DNA from: Brachybacterium muris
Lineage (GTDB): Bacteria > Actinomycetota > Actinomycetes > Actinomycetales > Dermabacteraceae
NCBI RefSeq assembly: GCF_016907455.1
Contig: NZ_JAFBCB010000001.1
Location: forward strand, 2,108,001 to 2,172,000
Reading direction: 5' to 3'
DNA: 64,000 nucleotides
Positions 16,861 through 25,401 of the stretch are shown here, in pieces (position 1 is the first letter of the stretch; each line of letters opens with the position of its first letter). Under the pieces are notes generated by a model, which worked only from the letters and a program-made list of their open reading frames with translations, searched no databases and was not told where the DNA came from. A program made the translations under genes and the position numbers.

Positions 16861-17603
16861 GCGTGATCGATAACGACACGAAGCGGAAGCTGCGCGAGAT
16901 GGGCGCGACCGCGCTGCTGGACGCGATCGATGCCCAGGATGAGGCTCACGTGCTGGGGATGTCGTTCCAGGAACGGCTCCAGCTGATCGTGGACGAGGCG
17001 CATTCCATCTTCAATCATGGAAAGGTCGAGGGTCTGATCCGCCGGGCGGGGCTGCGTTATCCCGGAGCGGACCTGCGGCGGCTGGATCTGGTCGAGGAAC
17101 GGGGACTGAACCGGAACGTGATCGCGCAACTGGCAACCTGCTCCTTCATCCAGCGGCAACAGAACGTGGTCTTCCAGGGCTTCACCGGCTCAGGGAAGTC
17201 CTACCTCGGCTGCGCGCTGGCGAAGCAGGCCTGCCAGCACCGGCTCCGAGCCCACTACATCCGAATGCCCGACCTCGAAGAGGCCTGGGCCCTGGCAAAG
17301 GACAAGCCGCAGGGCCAGACGAAGTTCCTGCGGAAGTACTCCACGTTCTCGCTGCTGGTGATCGACGAGTGGCTGCTGGACCATCCTGACGAGGGAATGC
17401 GTTCGATGCTGCTGGAACTGCTCGAGCGCCGCTATGACACCGGCTCGACCGTGTTCTGCACCCAGTACCCGAAGAAGGACTGGCACGCCCGGCTCGGTGG
17501 AGCAGTCCACGCCGATGCGATCATGGACCGCATCGTGCACAACACAATCTGGATCGACACCGGCGACAGGAACATGCGAGAACACACCGCACTGCCCCAG
17601 TGA
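16857..17603 (+). CDS. istB: IS21-family helper ATPase IstB, copy 1
   Basis: A 248-residue AAA+ ATPase that selects the target and activates IstA. Seen: an N-terminal helical region, Walker A GFTGSGKSYLG, Walker B LLVIDEW, and an arginine-finger-like segment near the C-terminus. The start is GTG 16857, overlapping the istA stop as GTGA, which implies translational coupling; the longer open frame upstream lies within istA and is not used. Confidence 0.95.
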   Translation: MSVIDNDTKRKLREMGATALLDAIDAQDEAHVLGMSFQERLQLIVDEAHSIFNHGKVEGLIRRAGLRYPGADLRRLDLVEERGLNRNVIAQLATCSFIQRQQNVVFQGFTGSGKSYLGCALAKQACQHRLRAHYIRMPDLEEAWALAKDKPQGQTKFLRKYSTFSLLVIDEWLLDHPDEGMRSMLLELLERRYDTGSTVFCTQYPKKDWHARLGGAVHADAIMDRIVHNTIWIDTGDRNMREHTALPQ

Positions 17604-17846
17604 CCCGATGCCGGCGGGAGCCAGTGGTCCCCACCGCGGCGGCTACTGGCCCCCGTCGGCACGATCGGCGGTCCCCAAGAGCAAGATTCGGTGGCTCCCA
17701 CGACTACGAATACTCAGCTGATGTTCCTCAAGCACCCCGAGGGCACCACGGTGGACCGCGAGGCGATCTCCCGCGCCCTTGCCTCCGTCGGCGAATTCCG
17801 CCTGGCCTGACCACACCCCGGACCGAGAGCACAGCTGCCACCACCC

Positions 17847-18647
17847 ATGCACGAGAACTCCCCGCATCCGGCCCGATCCCATCCGGGGATCGGGCCGGCT
17901 GGCGCCCTGATGCTGCAGATCCAGCACCCGCACGTGTGCTCGGCCCAGACCCGTGCCGAGGTGCTGGGCCACGTGCGCCTGTTCCACGACCTCGACGCAT
18001 CGGGCATTGCCGAGGTCGACTCGATGATGGCCTCCCGCTCCGCACCGGCAGACGCCGTGCTGTGCCGCGCCGGGGACCCGGCCGATGCCCTGTACGTGCT
18101 GGCTGCGGGGCGGGCCAAGTCCTGTACCGACACCACCGACGGCCACGAGGTGATCGACAGCCTGCTGGCACCCGGTGACATCTTCGGGGGCCTGCCCGCT
18201 CTGGGCCGGCGACAGCATCCCACCACGGTGCGCACGCTCACCGATGTGTGCGTGCTGCGGATCGACGCCCCCTCGTTCCGTCAGCTGCTGCTGCGCCTGC
18301 CTGCGGTGTCGCTGCGGGTGATCGACGAGCTGGCCGAGCAGCTCGATGCCTCCCGGGGGACCTCGGCGATGCTGGCCTCGGCCACGGTCCTCACCCGGGT
18401 CGCGGCCACCCTGGACTCCCTGTGCACCAAGTTCGGCACCCCCAACCGTGTCCATCCCGGCGCGATCGATCTGCACCTGCCCCTGTCCCGTGCGGATCTG
18501 GCCGGGCTCACCGGCTCCACCGTCGAATCGGTCTCCCGTGCCATGAGCACGCTGCGCCGGGAGGGAACGGTGGACACCGGTCGGCGCTGGACCACGGTGC
18601 TGGACCGAGAACGGCTGCGTTCACTCGCCGGCGGCGAGGCGCTCTGA
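17847..18647 (+). CDS. Crp/Fnr-family transcription regulator
   Basis: A 266-residue regulator with a cyclic-nucleotide-binding beta-roll (about 45-150: LCRAGDPADALYVLAAGRAKS, GDIFGGLPALG), a long dimerisation helix, and a C-terminal winged helix whose recognition segment reads LSRADLAGLTGSTVESVSRAMSTLRREG. Five scattered Cys residues exist, but no FNR-style N-terminal Fe-S cluster is evident, so the signal is unknown. No good ribosome-binding site precedes ATG 17847; an internal ATG 22 codons later is possible. A near-consensus FNR-type site lies 104 bp downstream of its stop, before the next promoter, and is a plausible target. Confidence 0.88.
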   Translation: MHENSPHPARSHPGIGPAGALMLQIQHPHVCSAQTRAEVLGHVRLFHDLDASGIAEVDSMMASRSAPADAVLCRAGDPADALYVLAAGRAKSCTDTTDGHEVIDSLLAPGDIFGGLPALGRRQHPTTVRTLTDVCVLRIDAPSFRQLLLRLPAVSLRVIDELAEQLDASRGTSAMLASATVLTRVAATLDSLCTKFGTPNRVHPGAIDLHLPLSRADLAGLTGSTVESVSRAMSTLRREGTVDTGRRWTTVLDRERLRSLAGGEAL

Positions 18648-18750
18648 GGACGGCGGTCCCCTCTGCACCCTCACCGAGGGCGCAGGACCCTGCACGAGCG
18701 AACCCCCGCGTCGACGTTCCAGGCGCCTGTCGGAAATCTTTCGACCCAGC

Positions 18751-18798
18751 TTGACCTGAATCATTCCCAACACATCCCCCGGCCCCTATCGTCGGGCC
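18751..18798 (+). promoter_or_regulatory. FNR/CRP-type box at -41.5 of a leaderless promoter
   Basis: TTGAC-CTGA-ATCAT (18751-18764) differs from the FNR consensus TTGAT-N4-ATCAA at two positions. A TATCGT -10 hexamer (18787-18792) lies 6 nt before ATG 18799; if transcription starts at that A, the box centre is exactly -41.5, the class II activator position. Confidence 0.55.
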
Positions 18799-18960
18799 AT
18801 GGGCTCCCCCGGTCCGCAGCTGCAGCATGATCGCACTGCGGCGCGGACGGAGGCCGGAACCGACCGGAACGACCGGGCATCACGGTGCTGGGAGGACTCG
18901 ACCCCGCCCGCCACCGCGACAGTGTCACGCCACGTCCTCAGCCTTCACGGACCGGCATGA
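18799..18960 (+). CDS. Short ORF behind the FNR-type promoter (53 aa)
   Basis: A 53-codon frame starting at the predicted transcription start. The product is hydrophilic, rich in Arg, Thr and Ala, with no recognised domain. It could be a small protein, a leader peptide, or the remnant of a gene once controlled by this promoter. It overlaps no other convincing gene and ends 77 bp before the epimerase gene. Confidence 0.3.
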   Translation: MGSPGPQLQHDRTAARTEAGTDRNDRASRCWEDSTPPATATVSRHVLSLHGPA

Positions 18961-19037
18961 CCGCCCGGTCGTTGCCGGGAGCAGAATACTGCTCGGACCT
19001 GGACGCCGCCGGCCCGTCGGCACCCATAATGGGGAGC

Positions 19038-19844
19038 GTGAACACTTCAGCGACGACCAACCCAACGGCGAAGAAGAGAATCCTGATCACCGGTGCGACC
19101 GGTGGCATCGGTCTGCACCTCAGCGATGTGCTGGCAGACGACTACGACATCGTCCAGCACGGTCGCACTCCGAAGAACGAGGAGCAGGAGAAGGTGCTGC
19201 AGCGCGCCGACCTCAGCGACTACGACGAGGTGCTGGCCCTCATGGACGGGGTGGACACCATCGTCCACATGGCCGGCTCCGCCTCCCCCGAGTCCGACTG
19301 GGACTCCGTGCTGGCAGCCAACATCATCGGGCTGCGCAACGTGCTCGAGGCTGCACGTGAGTCGGGTGTGCGGCGCGTCGTGTTCGCCTCCTCGAACCAT
19401 GCGATGGGCATGTACGACCGCTATGAGGAGTGGCCGGTGTACCCCCATCAGCTCCCCCGCGGCGACTCCCTCTACGGGGTCTCCAAGATCTTTGGCGAGG
19501 CCCTGGGGCGCTTCTACCACGACGAGCACGGGCTGGACTTCATCGCGCTGCGCATCGGGTGGATGAGCGAGGACCCGTTCACCGCGGACGAGGACATCCT
19601 GCACGCCATGTGGCTGAGCCCGGACGACTGCGAGCAGGTGGTGCGGTGCGCGATCGAGGCGGAGGTGACGTTCGGCCTGTACTACGCGGTCTCGGACAAT
19701 CCCAACCGTCGCTGGTCGATGACCAACACCACCCTCGAACTGGGCTACCGCCCGCAGGACTCCTGGACCGATCGTTCTGACCGGCCCGAGGACGTCGTCG
19801 AGGGCGGCGAGGACGTACGGGACGACTGGCCCAAGAACGCATGA
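19038..19844 (+). CDS. NAD-dependent epimerase/uronate-dehydrogenase-like protein
   Basis: A 268-residue extended short-chain dehydrogenase. Seen: Rossmann glycine motif ITGATGGIG near residue 16, DLSDYDEV and HMAGSASPESDW cofactor loops, SSNHAMGMY (resembling the SSNH motif of uronate dehydrogenases), and the catalytic YGVSK. Uronate oxidation is the nearest guess; the substrate is not proven. The start is GTG 19038, 7 nt after CATAAT (leaderless), though ATG 19029 in the same frame is possible. Its stop overlaps the next gene by ATGA. Confidence 0.82.
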   Translation: MNTSATTNPTAKKRILITGATGGIGLHLSDVLADDYDIVQHGRTPKNEEQEKVLQRADLSDYDEVLALMDGVDTIVHMAGSASPESDWDSVLAANIIGLRNVLEAARESGVRRVVFASSNHAMGMYDRYEEWPVYPHQLPRGDSLYGVSKIFGEALGRFYHDEHGLDFIALRIGWMSEDPFTADEDILHAMWLSPDDCEQVVRCAIEAEVTFGLYYAVSDNPNRRWSMTNTTLELGYRPQDSWTDRSDRPEDVVEGGEDVRDDWPKNA

Positions 19845-20560
19845 GGACTGCCGTGGTGGCGGCCCGGCTGCTGGTCGCCGCCGCGGTGCTGGCCGCCCTG
19901 GTCTCCAATGCGATCGGGGCATGGCAGGAAGGTCTGCTCGCGCAGAACCTGTCCTACTTCACCAACCAGTCCAACCTCGCGTTCGTGCTGCTGGCCGTCA
20001 CCGGTGCCGCGATGGTCCGCCGACGACCCGCATGGTTCGACGACGCGCGTGGTGCCGTCGCGTTCTACCTGGTGATGACCGGGATCATCTATGCGCTGCT
20101 GGTGGCACCACTGGACGAGCTGACCCGCTGGGACATCGGCTGGACCGGGATCGTGCTGCACCGCCTGGCACCGGTGGCAGCCCTGCTGGACTGGCTGCTG
20201 ACCCCGCAGGGCCGCCGTCCGCGCGCCCGCAGGATCCTGTGGTGGCTGCTGTACCCGGTGGTCTTCCTGGTGTTCACCTGGGTGCGCGGCGGGATCACCG
20301 GCTGGTACCCGTACGAGTTCCTGGACCCCACCGCGAGCTCCTGGACCCAGGTGCTGCTGACCACCGTGGTGGTGCTGGTGGCCTTCGTGTCCATCGCCGT
20401 CGTGATGCACCTGATCGGCGGGAGGCTGCGACGCTCCACCGGCGCGCTCGACCCTGCCTCCCCCGGTTCCGTCTCCGTCGGCTCCGTCTCCCGCCGCTCG
20501 GTCAGGACCACCTCTGTCTCGCTCGACACAGCCTCCCCGCACGAAGAGCAGCGACCATAG
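19841..20560 (+). CDS. Pr6Pr-family membrane protein
   Basis: A 239-residue protein with about six membrane helices. The FTNQSN motif after the first helix and the GWYPYEFLDP segment before the last are typical of the bacterial Pr6Pr (FAR-17a/AIG1-like) family. Function unknown. The ATG overlaps the epimerase stop (ATGA), so the two are translationally coupled. The C-terminal 40 residues form a Ser/Arg-rich tail. Confidence 0.8.
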   Translation: MRTAVVAARLLVAAAVLAALVSNAIGAWQEGLLAQNLSYFTNQSNLAFVLLAVTGAAMVRRRPAWFDDARGAVAFYLVMTGIIYALLVAPLDELTRWDIGWTGIVLHRLAPVAALLDWLLTPQGRRPRARRILWWLLYPVVFLVFTWVRGGITGWYPYEFLDPTASSWTQVLLTTVVVLVAFVSIAVVMHLIGGRLRRSTGALDPASPGSVSVGSVSRRSVRTTSVSLDTASPHEEQRP

Positions 20561-21468
20561 GCTGGGGTCCATGAGCGCTCCCCTCTTCGACCCCACCGGC
20601 CTCGATCCCCGCTCCGCCACCGATGAGCAGCGCGCCGAGGGTCCACTGGCCCGCACCCCCGAGGGCACCTGGATCGTGCTGAGGCACGAGGAAGCTGCCC
20701 GCGTCGCCACGGATCCCGAGACCTTCTCCTCGGCCGTGTCCCGTTTCCTGCAGGTCCCCAATGGGCTGGACGGCGCCGAGCACACCGCGATGCGCGCGGC
20801 GACCGACCCGTACTTCGCGCTCGCGGAGATGGCGAAGCTCGAGCCCGCCGTCCGTGAGATCGCCCGCGATCTGGTCGAGGAGCTCACCGCCGACGTGGGG
20901 GCGGAGGGGACCGAGGTCGATGCGGTCTCGGCGATCGGAGCCGTGTTCGCGGTGAGGGCCCAGACCAGCTGGCTGGGCTGGTCTTCCGAGCTCGAGGGCG
21001 AGCTGCTGCAGTGGATGGTGGACAACCATGTGGCCACCCGTTCCGGGGATCTGGCGCGCACCAGGGAGGTGGCCGAGCGGTTCGATGCGATCATCGGCTC
21101 GGTGCTGGCACCTCGGCGGGCGGCAGGGGGCGACGCCCCGGACGACGTCACCACCCGGTTGATGCGGCAGAAGGTCTCGGTGACCTCGCTTGCGGATCAG
21201 GTGGCAGGGACCCGTTCCGGCGAGCGCGGGACTGCGGAGCGGGAGCTTCGCGAGGAGGAGATCGTCTCGATCCTGCGCAACTGGACCGGTGGTGACCTGG
21301 GCTCGATCGCTCTGTGCACGGGCGTGCTGCTGACCGGGCTGGCACAGATGCCGGCAGTGGCCGAGCGGGTGCGCGCCGGCAGCTACACGGAAGCCTGCGC
21401 GATCGTGTGAATCGTCCGGGGTTTGATAGAGGGTGAGCCAGACATCCTGGAAGGACCCCCTGATCACC

Positions 21469-21777
21469 ATGGCCAACTACAAGTACCCCGTCGAGCTGCG
21501 GGAGCGAGCGACCCGCCTGGCCGTCGAGGCCCGCCGCGACCCGGCGACACGCATCGGCGCGATCGCGCGGATCGCGAAGCAGACGAACGTGCACAAGGAA
21601 GCGCTGCGGAACTGGGTCAGCAAGGCAGAAGCCGCAGACATCCCGACCGAGGCGGTGGACGCCGAAACGCGGATTCGTCAGTTGGAGGCGGAGAACCGTG
21701 AGCTGCGCCGCTCGAACGAGATCCTGAAGTCCGCGACGGCTTTTTTCGCGGCGGAGTTCGACCGCCCACAGAAGTGA
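21469..21777 (+). CDS. IS3-family OrfA
   Basis: A 102-residue DNA-binding protein with a helix-turn-helix (RIGAIARIAKQTNVHKEALRNW) and a leucine-zipper-like tail (IRQLEAENRELRRSNEILK) used for OrfAB multimerisation. I favour ATG 21469; a GTG at 21433 would add 12 residues. It ends at 21777 but is also expected to be extended into OrfB by -1 frameshifting. Confidence 0.88.
   Translation: MANYKYPVELRERATRLAVEARRDPATRIGAIARIAKQTNVHKEALRNWVSKAEAADIPTEAVDAETRIRQLEAENRELRRSNEILKSATAFFAAEFDRPQK
21741..21747 (+). promoter_or_regulatory. Programmed -1 frameshift site of the IS3 element
   Basis: T-TTT-TTC in the OrfA frame (gcT TTT TTC). A -1 slip enters the frame of OrfB, whose own GTG is at 21774, giving the OrfAB transposase. 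Mechanism known for IS3; use here is inferred. Confidence 0.7.
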
Positions 21778-22700
21778 TCGTCGCCTACATCGACGAACAA
21801 AAAGACACGTGGGGGATCGAACCGATCTGCCGAGTTCTCACCAAAGAGCTCGATGTGAAGATCGCCCCGCAGACCTACTATGCGGCCCGCAGCCGACCTC
21901 CCTCGGCTCGCAGTGTTCGTGATGCCGAATTATCGAAGGAGATTATGCGCATTCATTTTCATCCACGAATGCGGGTCTACGGGATCCGGAAGATTCATGC
22001 GCAGCTCGTCCGCGAGGGCATCGCGGTCGGCAAGGGCAGAGTCGAGCGACTGTGCCGTTCCCTCGGCATCCGCGGCACCGTACGGGGCAAGTACCCGCGC
22101 ACCACGAAGCCGGCCCCGGAGACCGGCCGCCCCTTGGACCTCGTCCAGCGGGAATTCACCGCGACCGCCCCGAATCAGCTATGGGTAGCGGACATCACCT
22201 ATGTGCCCACCAGGTCGGGATGGGTATACGTCGCCTTCGTGCTCGACGTGTTCTCACGAATAATCGTCGGCTGGCAAACCTCGACGCGGCTCTATACCGA
22301 TCTGGCCCTCGACGCGCTTAACATGGGATTCTGGAACCGTCGGAAAGCTGGCCAAGACGTGAGTGGATTGATACATCATAGCGACCGCGGAGTTCAATAC
22401 CGCGCCATCAAATACTCGCAGGCGCTGGAGGAAGCCGAAGTTGTCGCTTCTGTCGGCTCGAAGGGAGATTCGTACGATAACGCGATGGCCGAGGCACTGA
22501 ACTCACTCTACAAGCACGAACTGATCTTTCTCGATGGGCCCTGGAACGGCATCGAGGACGTCGAGCCGGCCACCGCCGACTGGGTCCACTGGTTCAATAC
22601 CGACCGCCTCCACGGCAAGCTCGACCACCGCACCCCCACCGAGATCGAGACGGACCACCGGGTCCGTCAGCACGCCCCTCAGACCGCCACCGCGGCCTGA
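21774..22700 (+). CDS. IS3-family transposase OrfB
   Basis: A 308-residue catalytic subunit. After an HTH_21-like region (MRVYGIRKIHAQL) the rve core shows the DDE triad: VADITYV, IHHSDRGVQY, and AMAEALNSLYKHEL. The GTG start overlaps the OrfA stop. It is normally made as an OrfAB fusion. Confidence 0.93.
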   Translation: MIVAYIDEQKDTWGIEPICRVLTKELDVKIAPQTYYAARSRPPSARSVRDAELSKEIMRIHFHPRMRVYGIRKIHAQLVREGIAVGKGRVERLCRSLGIRGTVRGKYPRTTKPAPETGRPLDLVQREFTATAPNQLWVADITYVPTRSGWVYVAFVLDVFSRIIVGWQTSTRLYTDLALDALNMGFWNRRKAGQDVSGLIHHSDRGVQYRAIKYSQALEEAEVVASVGSKGDSYDNAMAEALNSLYKHELIFLDGPWNGIEDVEPATADWVHWFNTDRLHGKLDHRTPTEIETDHRVRQHAPQTATAA

Positions 22701-23253
22701 GCAACCATCACCCGCACACCCTCAACGAAACCCGGGACTTGACAGTGGACGAGCTGCTGAGGATCGACGATCCTTTCGTCTCCAACCGCCGCGTGGCCAC
22801 CTGCCCGGTGACGCTCGCGGGCCAGGAGATCTCCCCGGGCGACCGCCTCGCCATCCACTGGACCTCCGCCAACCGCGACCAGCGCACCTTCGGTGACCCC
22901 GATCGGTTCGACCCCGAGGGCAACGCATCGCAGAACCTGGTGTGGGGTACGGGCAAGCACGTGTGCCCGGGACGCCCCCTGGCCACCATGGAACTGGTGG
23001 TGCTGCTCCAGGAACTGCTGGCCGTCGCCGATGTGGCCCCCGCCGGGACCGCGGGGCGTCGCGCCGTGGCACCGACCGGTGGCTGGAGTCACGCCCCGGT
23101 GCTGCTGACACCGCGCGCCTGACCCCGGGAGAGCCTGCCGGAGGCCCGGGTCCGGCCAGGCCCCGCACGACCTGTCGGTCGGATCCTCCCTTCCCCCGTC
23201 ACGCCTGCCGTGCCTACGGTGAGCACACCACGCCACCATCGAAAGGACGTGCC

Positions 23254-24153
23254 ATGACTGCCAAGGACCAGCTCACCTTCTGCGATCCTGTCTCCCGTTT
23301 CCCGGACATCACCCCGCCGAAGCAGCATCAGCCCGAGCCCGGCCTGGATGCCGAGCTCGAGCCGCAGACCGATCGCGGGGAGGATTCCTACCGCGGCACC
23401 GGCCGCCTGGAGGGCCGCAAGGCCCTGATCACTGGAGCGGACTCCGGCATCGGTGCGGCCGTCGCGATCGCCTTCGCCCGCGAAGGAGCCGACGTCGCGC
23501 TGTCCTATCTCCCCGCCGAGGAGGAGGACGCCCAGCACATCAAGAAGGTGATCGAGGAGACCGGGCGCACGGCCGTGCTGCTGCCCGGCGACCTGTCCGA
23601 CAAGGAGTTCTGCACCCAGGTGGTGGAGGACGCCGTGCGAGAGCTGGGCGGTCTCGACGCCCTGGTGAACAACGCCGGCAAGCAGATCGCCCTGGAGGAC
23701 ATCGAGGAGCTGGACGATGAGCAGTGGACCACCACCTACGAGGTGAACATCCACGCCATCTTCCGCATCACCAAGGCCGCGCTCAAGCACCTCCCGGCGG
23801 GCTCGACCATCGTCAACTCCACCTCGATCCAGGCGTACGAGCCCTCCCCCACGCTGGTGGACTACGCCTCCACCAAGGCTGCGATCAACAACTTCACCAA
23901 GGGACTGGCCCAGCAGGTGGCCCCCAAGGGCATCCGCGTGAACGCGGTGGCGCCCGGGCCGATCTGGACGCCCCTGCAGGTCAGCGACGGCCAGCCGAAG
24001 GAGGCCCTGCCCGAGTTCGGCAAGAGCACCCCGCTGGGCCGCGCCGGCCAGCCCACCGAGCTGGCCCCGGCCTACGTGTTCCTCACCTCCCCGGAGTCCA
24101 GCTACGTGCTGGGAGAGACCCTCAACGTGAACGGCGGCATGCCCACCCCGTGA
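23254..24153 (+). CDS. SDR-family oxidoreductase (general-stress YhdF/YghA-like)
   Basis: A 299-residue short-chain dehydrogenase with the extended N-terminus of the YghA/YhdF group (KDQLTFCDPVSRFPDI). Seen: cofactor motif ITGADSGIGAA, NNAGKQ, catalytic Ser (STSIQAYEPSP), YASTK, and the VAPGPIWTPLQ C-terminal lid. Such enzymes reduce small aldehydes or sugars in general stress; the substrate is open. ATG 23254 has GAAAGGA upstream. A strong terminator follows. Confidence 0.88.
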   Translation: MTAKDQLTFCDPVSRFPDITPPKQHQPEPGLDAELEPQTDRGEDSYRGTGRLEGRKALITGADSGIGAAVAIAFAREGADVALSYLPAEEEDAQHIKKVIEETGRTAVLLPGDLSDKEFCTQVVEDAVRELGGLDALVNNAGKQIALEDIEELDDEQWTTTYEVNIHAIFRITKAALKHLPAGSTIVNSTSIQAYEPSPTLVDYASTKAAINNFTKGLAQQVAPKGIRVNAVAPGPIWTPLQVSDGQPKEALPEFGKSTPLGRAGQPTELAPAYVFLTSPESSYVLGETLNVNGGMPTP

Positions 24154-24196
24154 TCGGACGGCGCAGGGGCTGAGCACCCCTGCCTCTCTCACATGC

Positions 24197-24235
24197 GACG
24201 ACCGGTCCGTCCCCTCCCGGGGCGGGCCGGTCGTC
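24197..24235 (+). terminator. Terminator hairpin after the SDR gene
   Basis: GACGACCGG pairs with CCGGTCGTC, with a further inner stem of CCCC and GGGG around TCCC. The long GC-rich stem lies 44 bp after the stop; the T tract is weak. Confidence 0.75.
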
Positions 24236-24268
24236 CATGTCGGAGGGGATGACGCTGCACGAGCTGAC

Positions 24269-24312
24269 TTGCACTTCCTCGGACCTCGACGTCTAATTGC
24301 GTATGTACGCAA
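24269..24312 (+). promoter_or_regulatory. Promoter and ArsR-type operator of the CDF-arsR operon
   Basis: TTGCAC (-35, 24269-24274) and TCTAAT (-10, 24292-24297) are separated by 17 bp. The 16-bp palindrome TTGCGTA-TG-TACGCAA (24297-24312) begins on the last base of the -10 and covers the expected start site. A repressor bound there would block transcription; the operon's own ArsR protein is the obvious candidate. Confidence 0.75.
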
Positions 24313-24336
24313 GTAGTTGAGTGGGAGGTGGGTCCC

Positions 24337-25401
24337 ATGGGCCACGGAGACGATCACGAGCACGGTCGCGGCCACCGCGAGCCGTACGACCACGGGCATC
24401 CGCACGAGCAATCCCATGGCCACGACCACGGCCACCCCCATGATCACGACCATGACCATCTGCACGGGTCCGGGTTCTGGGCGCAGGTCAAGCACGCGAT
24501 CGTTCCCCACTCCCACGACCACGTCGAGAAGGCGCAATCGGCCGACGAGGCCCGTGCCGATGGGATCCGCACCGCCTGGATCGGGCTGGTCGGGATGCTG
24601 GCGATCGCCGCGGCCCAGATCCTGATCGTCTGGATCTCCGGCTCCGTGGGCCTGCTGGCCGACACGGTCCACAGCATCAGCCACGCCGTCACCACCATCC
24701 CGCTGATCATCGCGTTCCGACTCGGAGCACGCGCGGCCACCAGTCGGCTCCCCTACGGCTACCACCGCTTCGAGGACATCGTCGGGATCTTCATCTCCCT
24801 GGTGGTCTTCGGTGTCGCGCTGCTGATCGGATGGGAGGCGATCGACGGTCTGCGCAACCCCGAGCCGCTGCAGAACCTGGGCTGGGCCTTCGCCGCAGGC
24901 CTGGTGGGATTCATCGGCAACGAGGTGATCGCCGAGTACCGGATCCGTGGCGGCAAGCGCATCGGATCCGCGGCCCTGATCGCCGAGGGCCAGCATGCGC
25001 GTGCCGACGGCTTCACCTCCCTGGCAGTGGTGCTGGGCATCGTCGGCGCCTGGCTGGGCTATCCCCAGGCCGATTCCGTGGTGGGCCTCATCATCGCCCT
25101 GATGATCTTCGGGATCATGCTGGCCTCCCTGCGCACCACCGTGATGCGCCTGATGGACGGCGTGGAGCCGGGCCTGCTGGACTCCGTGACCGAGACGGTG
25201 CTGGCCACCGAGGGCGTGTGTTCGGCCATCGTGCGCGCCCGCTGGAGCGGTCACCGCATGTTCGCCGAGGCCCACATCGGGGTGGACCCGGACCTCACTG
25301 TCGCCCAGGCCGATCAGGTCTCCGCAGCTGCTCGCGACGCCCTCGAGACGAGGCTCGGCAACGTCGAGCGAACCGTCGTCGAACTGGTCCCCGCCCGATG
25401 A
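24337..25401 (+). CDS. Cation diffusion facilitator metal exporter, His-rich
   Basis: A 354-residue inner-membrane efflux protein of the CDF family (ZitB/CzcD type), exporting Zn2+ or similar ions against protons. The first 60 residues carry about 20 His, a metal-sensing or buffering tail. Six membrane helices follow, with the transport-site pattern HSISH(A)V in helix 2 and HARAD in helix 5, then the cytoplasmic ferredoxin-like domain. ATG 24337 has GGGAGGTG upstream. Its stop overlaps the downstream arsR-type regulator (ATGA), and a palindromic operator sits on the promoter. Confidence 0.9.
   Translation: MGHGDDHEHGRGHREPYDHGHPHEQSHGHDHGHPHDHDHDHLHGSGFWAQVKHAIVPHSHDHVEKAQSADEARADGIRTAWIGLVGMLAIAAAQILIVWISGSVGLLADTVHSISHAVTTIPLIIAFRLGARAATSRLPYGYHRFEDIVGIFISLVVFGVALLIGWEAIDGLRNPEPLQNLGWAFAAGLVGFIGNEVIAEYRIRGGKRIGSAALIAEGQHARADGFTSLAVVLGIVGAWLGYPQADSVVGLIIALMIFGIMLASLRTTVMRLMDGVEPGLLDSVTETVLATEGVCSAIVRARWSGHRMFAEAHIGVDPDLTVAQADQVSAAARDALETRLGNVERTVVELVPAR

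Larger units (their letters stand above)
15136..17716 (+). mobile_element. IS21-family element, copy 1 (2581 bp)
   Basis: Ends are TGAATATTCG on the left and CGAATACTCA on the right, imperfect inverted repeats with TG...CA tips. It is flanked by a 6-bp direct repeat GCTGAT (15130-15135 and 17717-17722). It carries overlapping istA and istB. Both ends hold subterminal repeats of a GTGGCGTCGTT/GTGGTGTCGTT type (15197-15235), the usual IstA-binding arrangement. Copies 2 (33562-36142), 3 (41600-44180) and 4 (56099-58679) have the same length and identical predicted proteins. Confidence 0.95.
14981..17810 (+). pseudogene. Small ferredoxin-like (HMA-like) protein gene split by IS21 copy 1
   Basis: The 5' part (14981-15135) and 3' part (17723-17810) rejoin in frame when the 2581-bp element and one GCTGAT duplication are removed, giving an intact 80-residue protein. 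The rebuilt protein (MIITSIFEVTGLTKDDDIKRV start, VGAVAFEV middle, ISRALASVGEFRLA end) has the strand-helix-strand pattern of heavy-metal-associated or similar ferredoxin-like domains but lacks a CxxC. It sits 1 bp after the Mo-oxidoreductase gene with GGGAGG before ATG 14981, so it was probably co-translated with it. ATG 15002 is an alternative start. Family assignment is tentative. Confidence 0.75.
21408..22744 (+). mobile_element. IS3-family element (1337 bp)
   Basis: Ends TGAATCGTCCGGGGTTTG and the complement of TGTCAAGTCCCGGGTTTC form imperfect inverted repeats. The 3-bp target duplication GTG (21405-21407 and 22745-22747) fits the family. It carries overlapping orfA and orfB with a TTTTTTC slippery heptamer. 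Only one copy is in the window. Confidence 0.93.
20571..23122 (+). pseudogene. Cytochrome P450 gene split by an IS3-family element
   Basis: The 5' segment (20571-21407) and 3' segment (22748-23122) rejoin to 404 codons when the 1337-bp element and one GTG duplication are removed; the junction then reads EACAIVDELLRIDDPF, as in normal P450s. The 5' part holds the I-helix (WTGGDLGSIA); the 3' part holds the haem loop WGTGKHVCPG with the thiolate Cys at residue 352 of the rebuilt protein. The interrupted product would end just before the ExxR region and cannot bind haem. ATG 20571 is 7 nt after TAGGCT (leaderless). The natural substrate is unknown. Confidence 0.93.

Noticed and set aside
22942..23253. 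Long N-terminal extension of the SDR gene into the P450 3' part
   Set aside because: It overlaps coding sequence of the P450; ATG 23254 has a good ribosome-binding site and matches family length.
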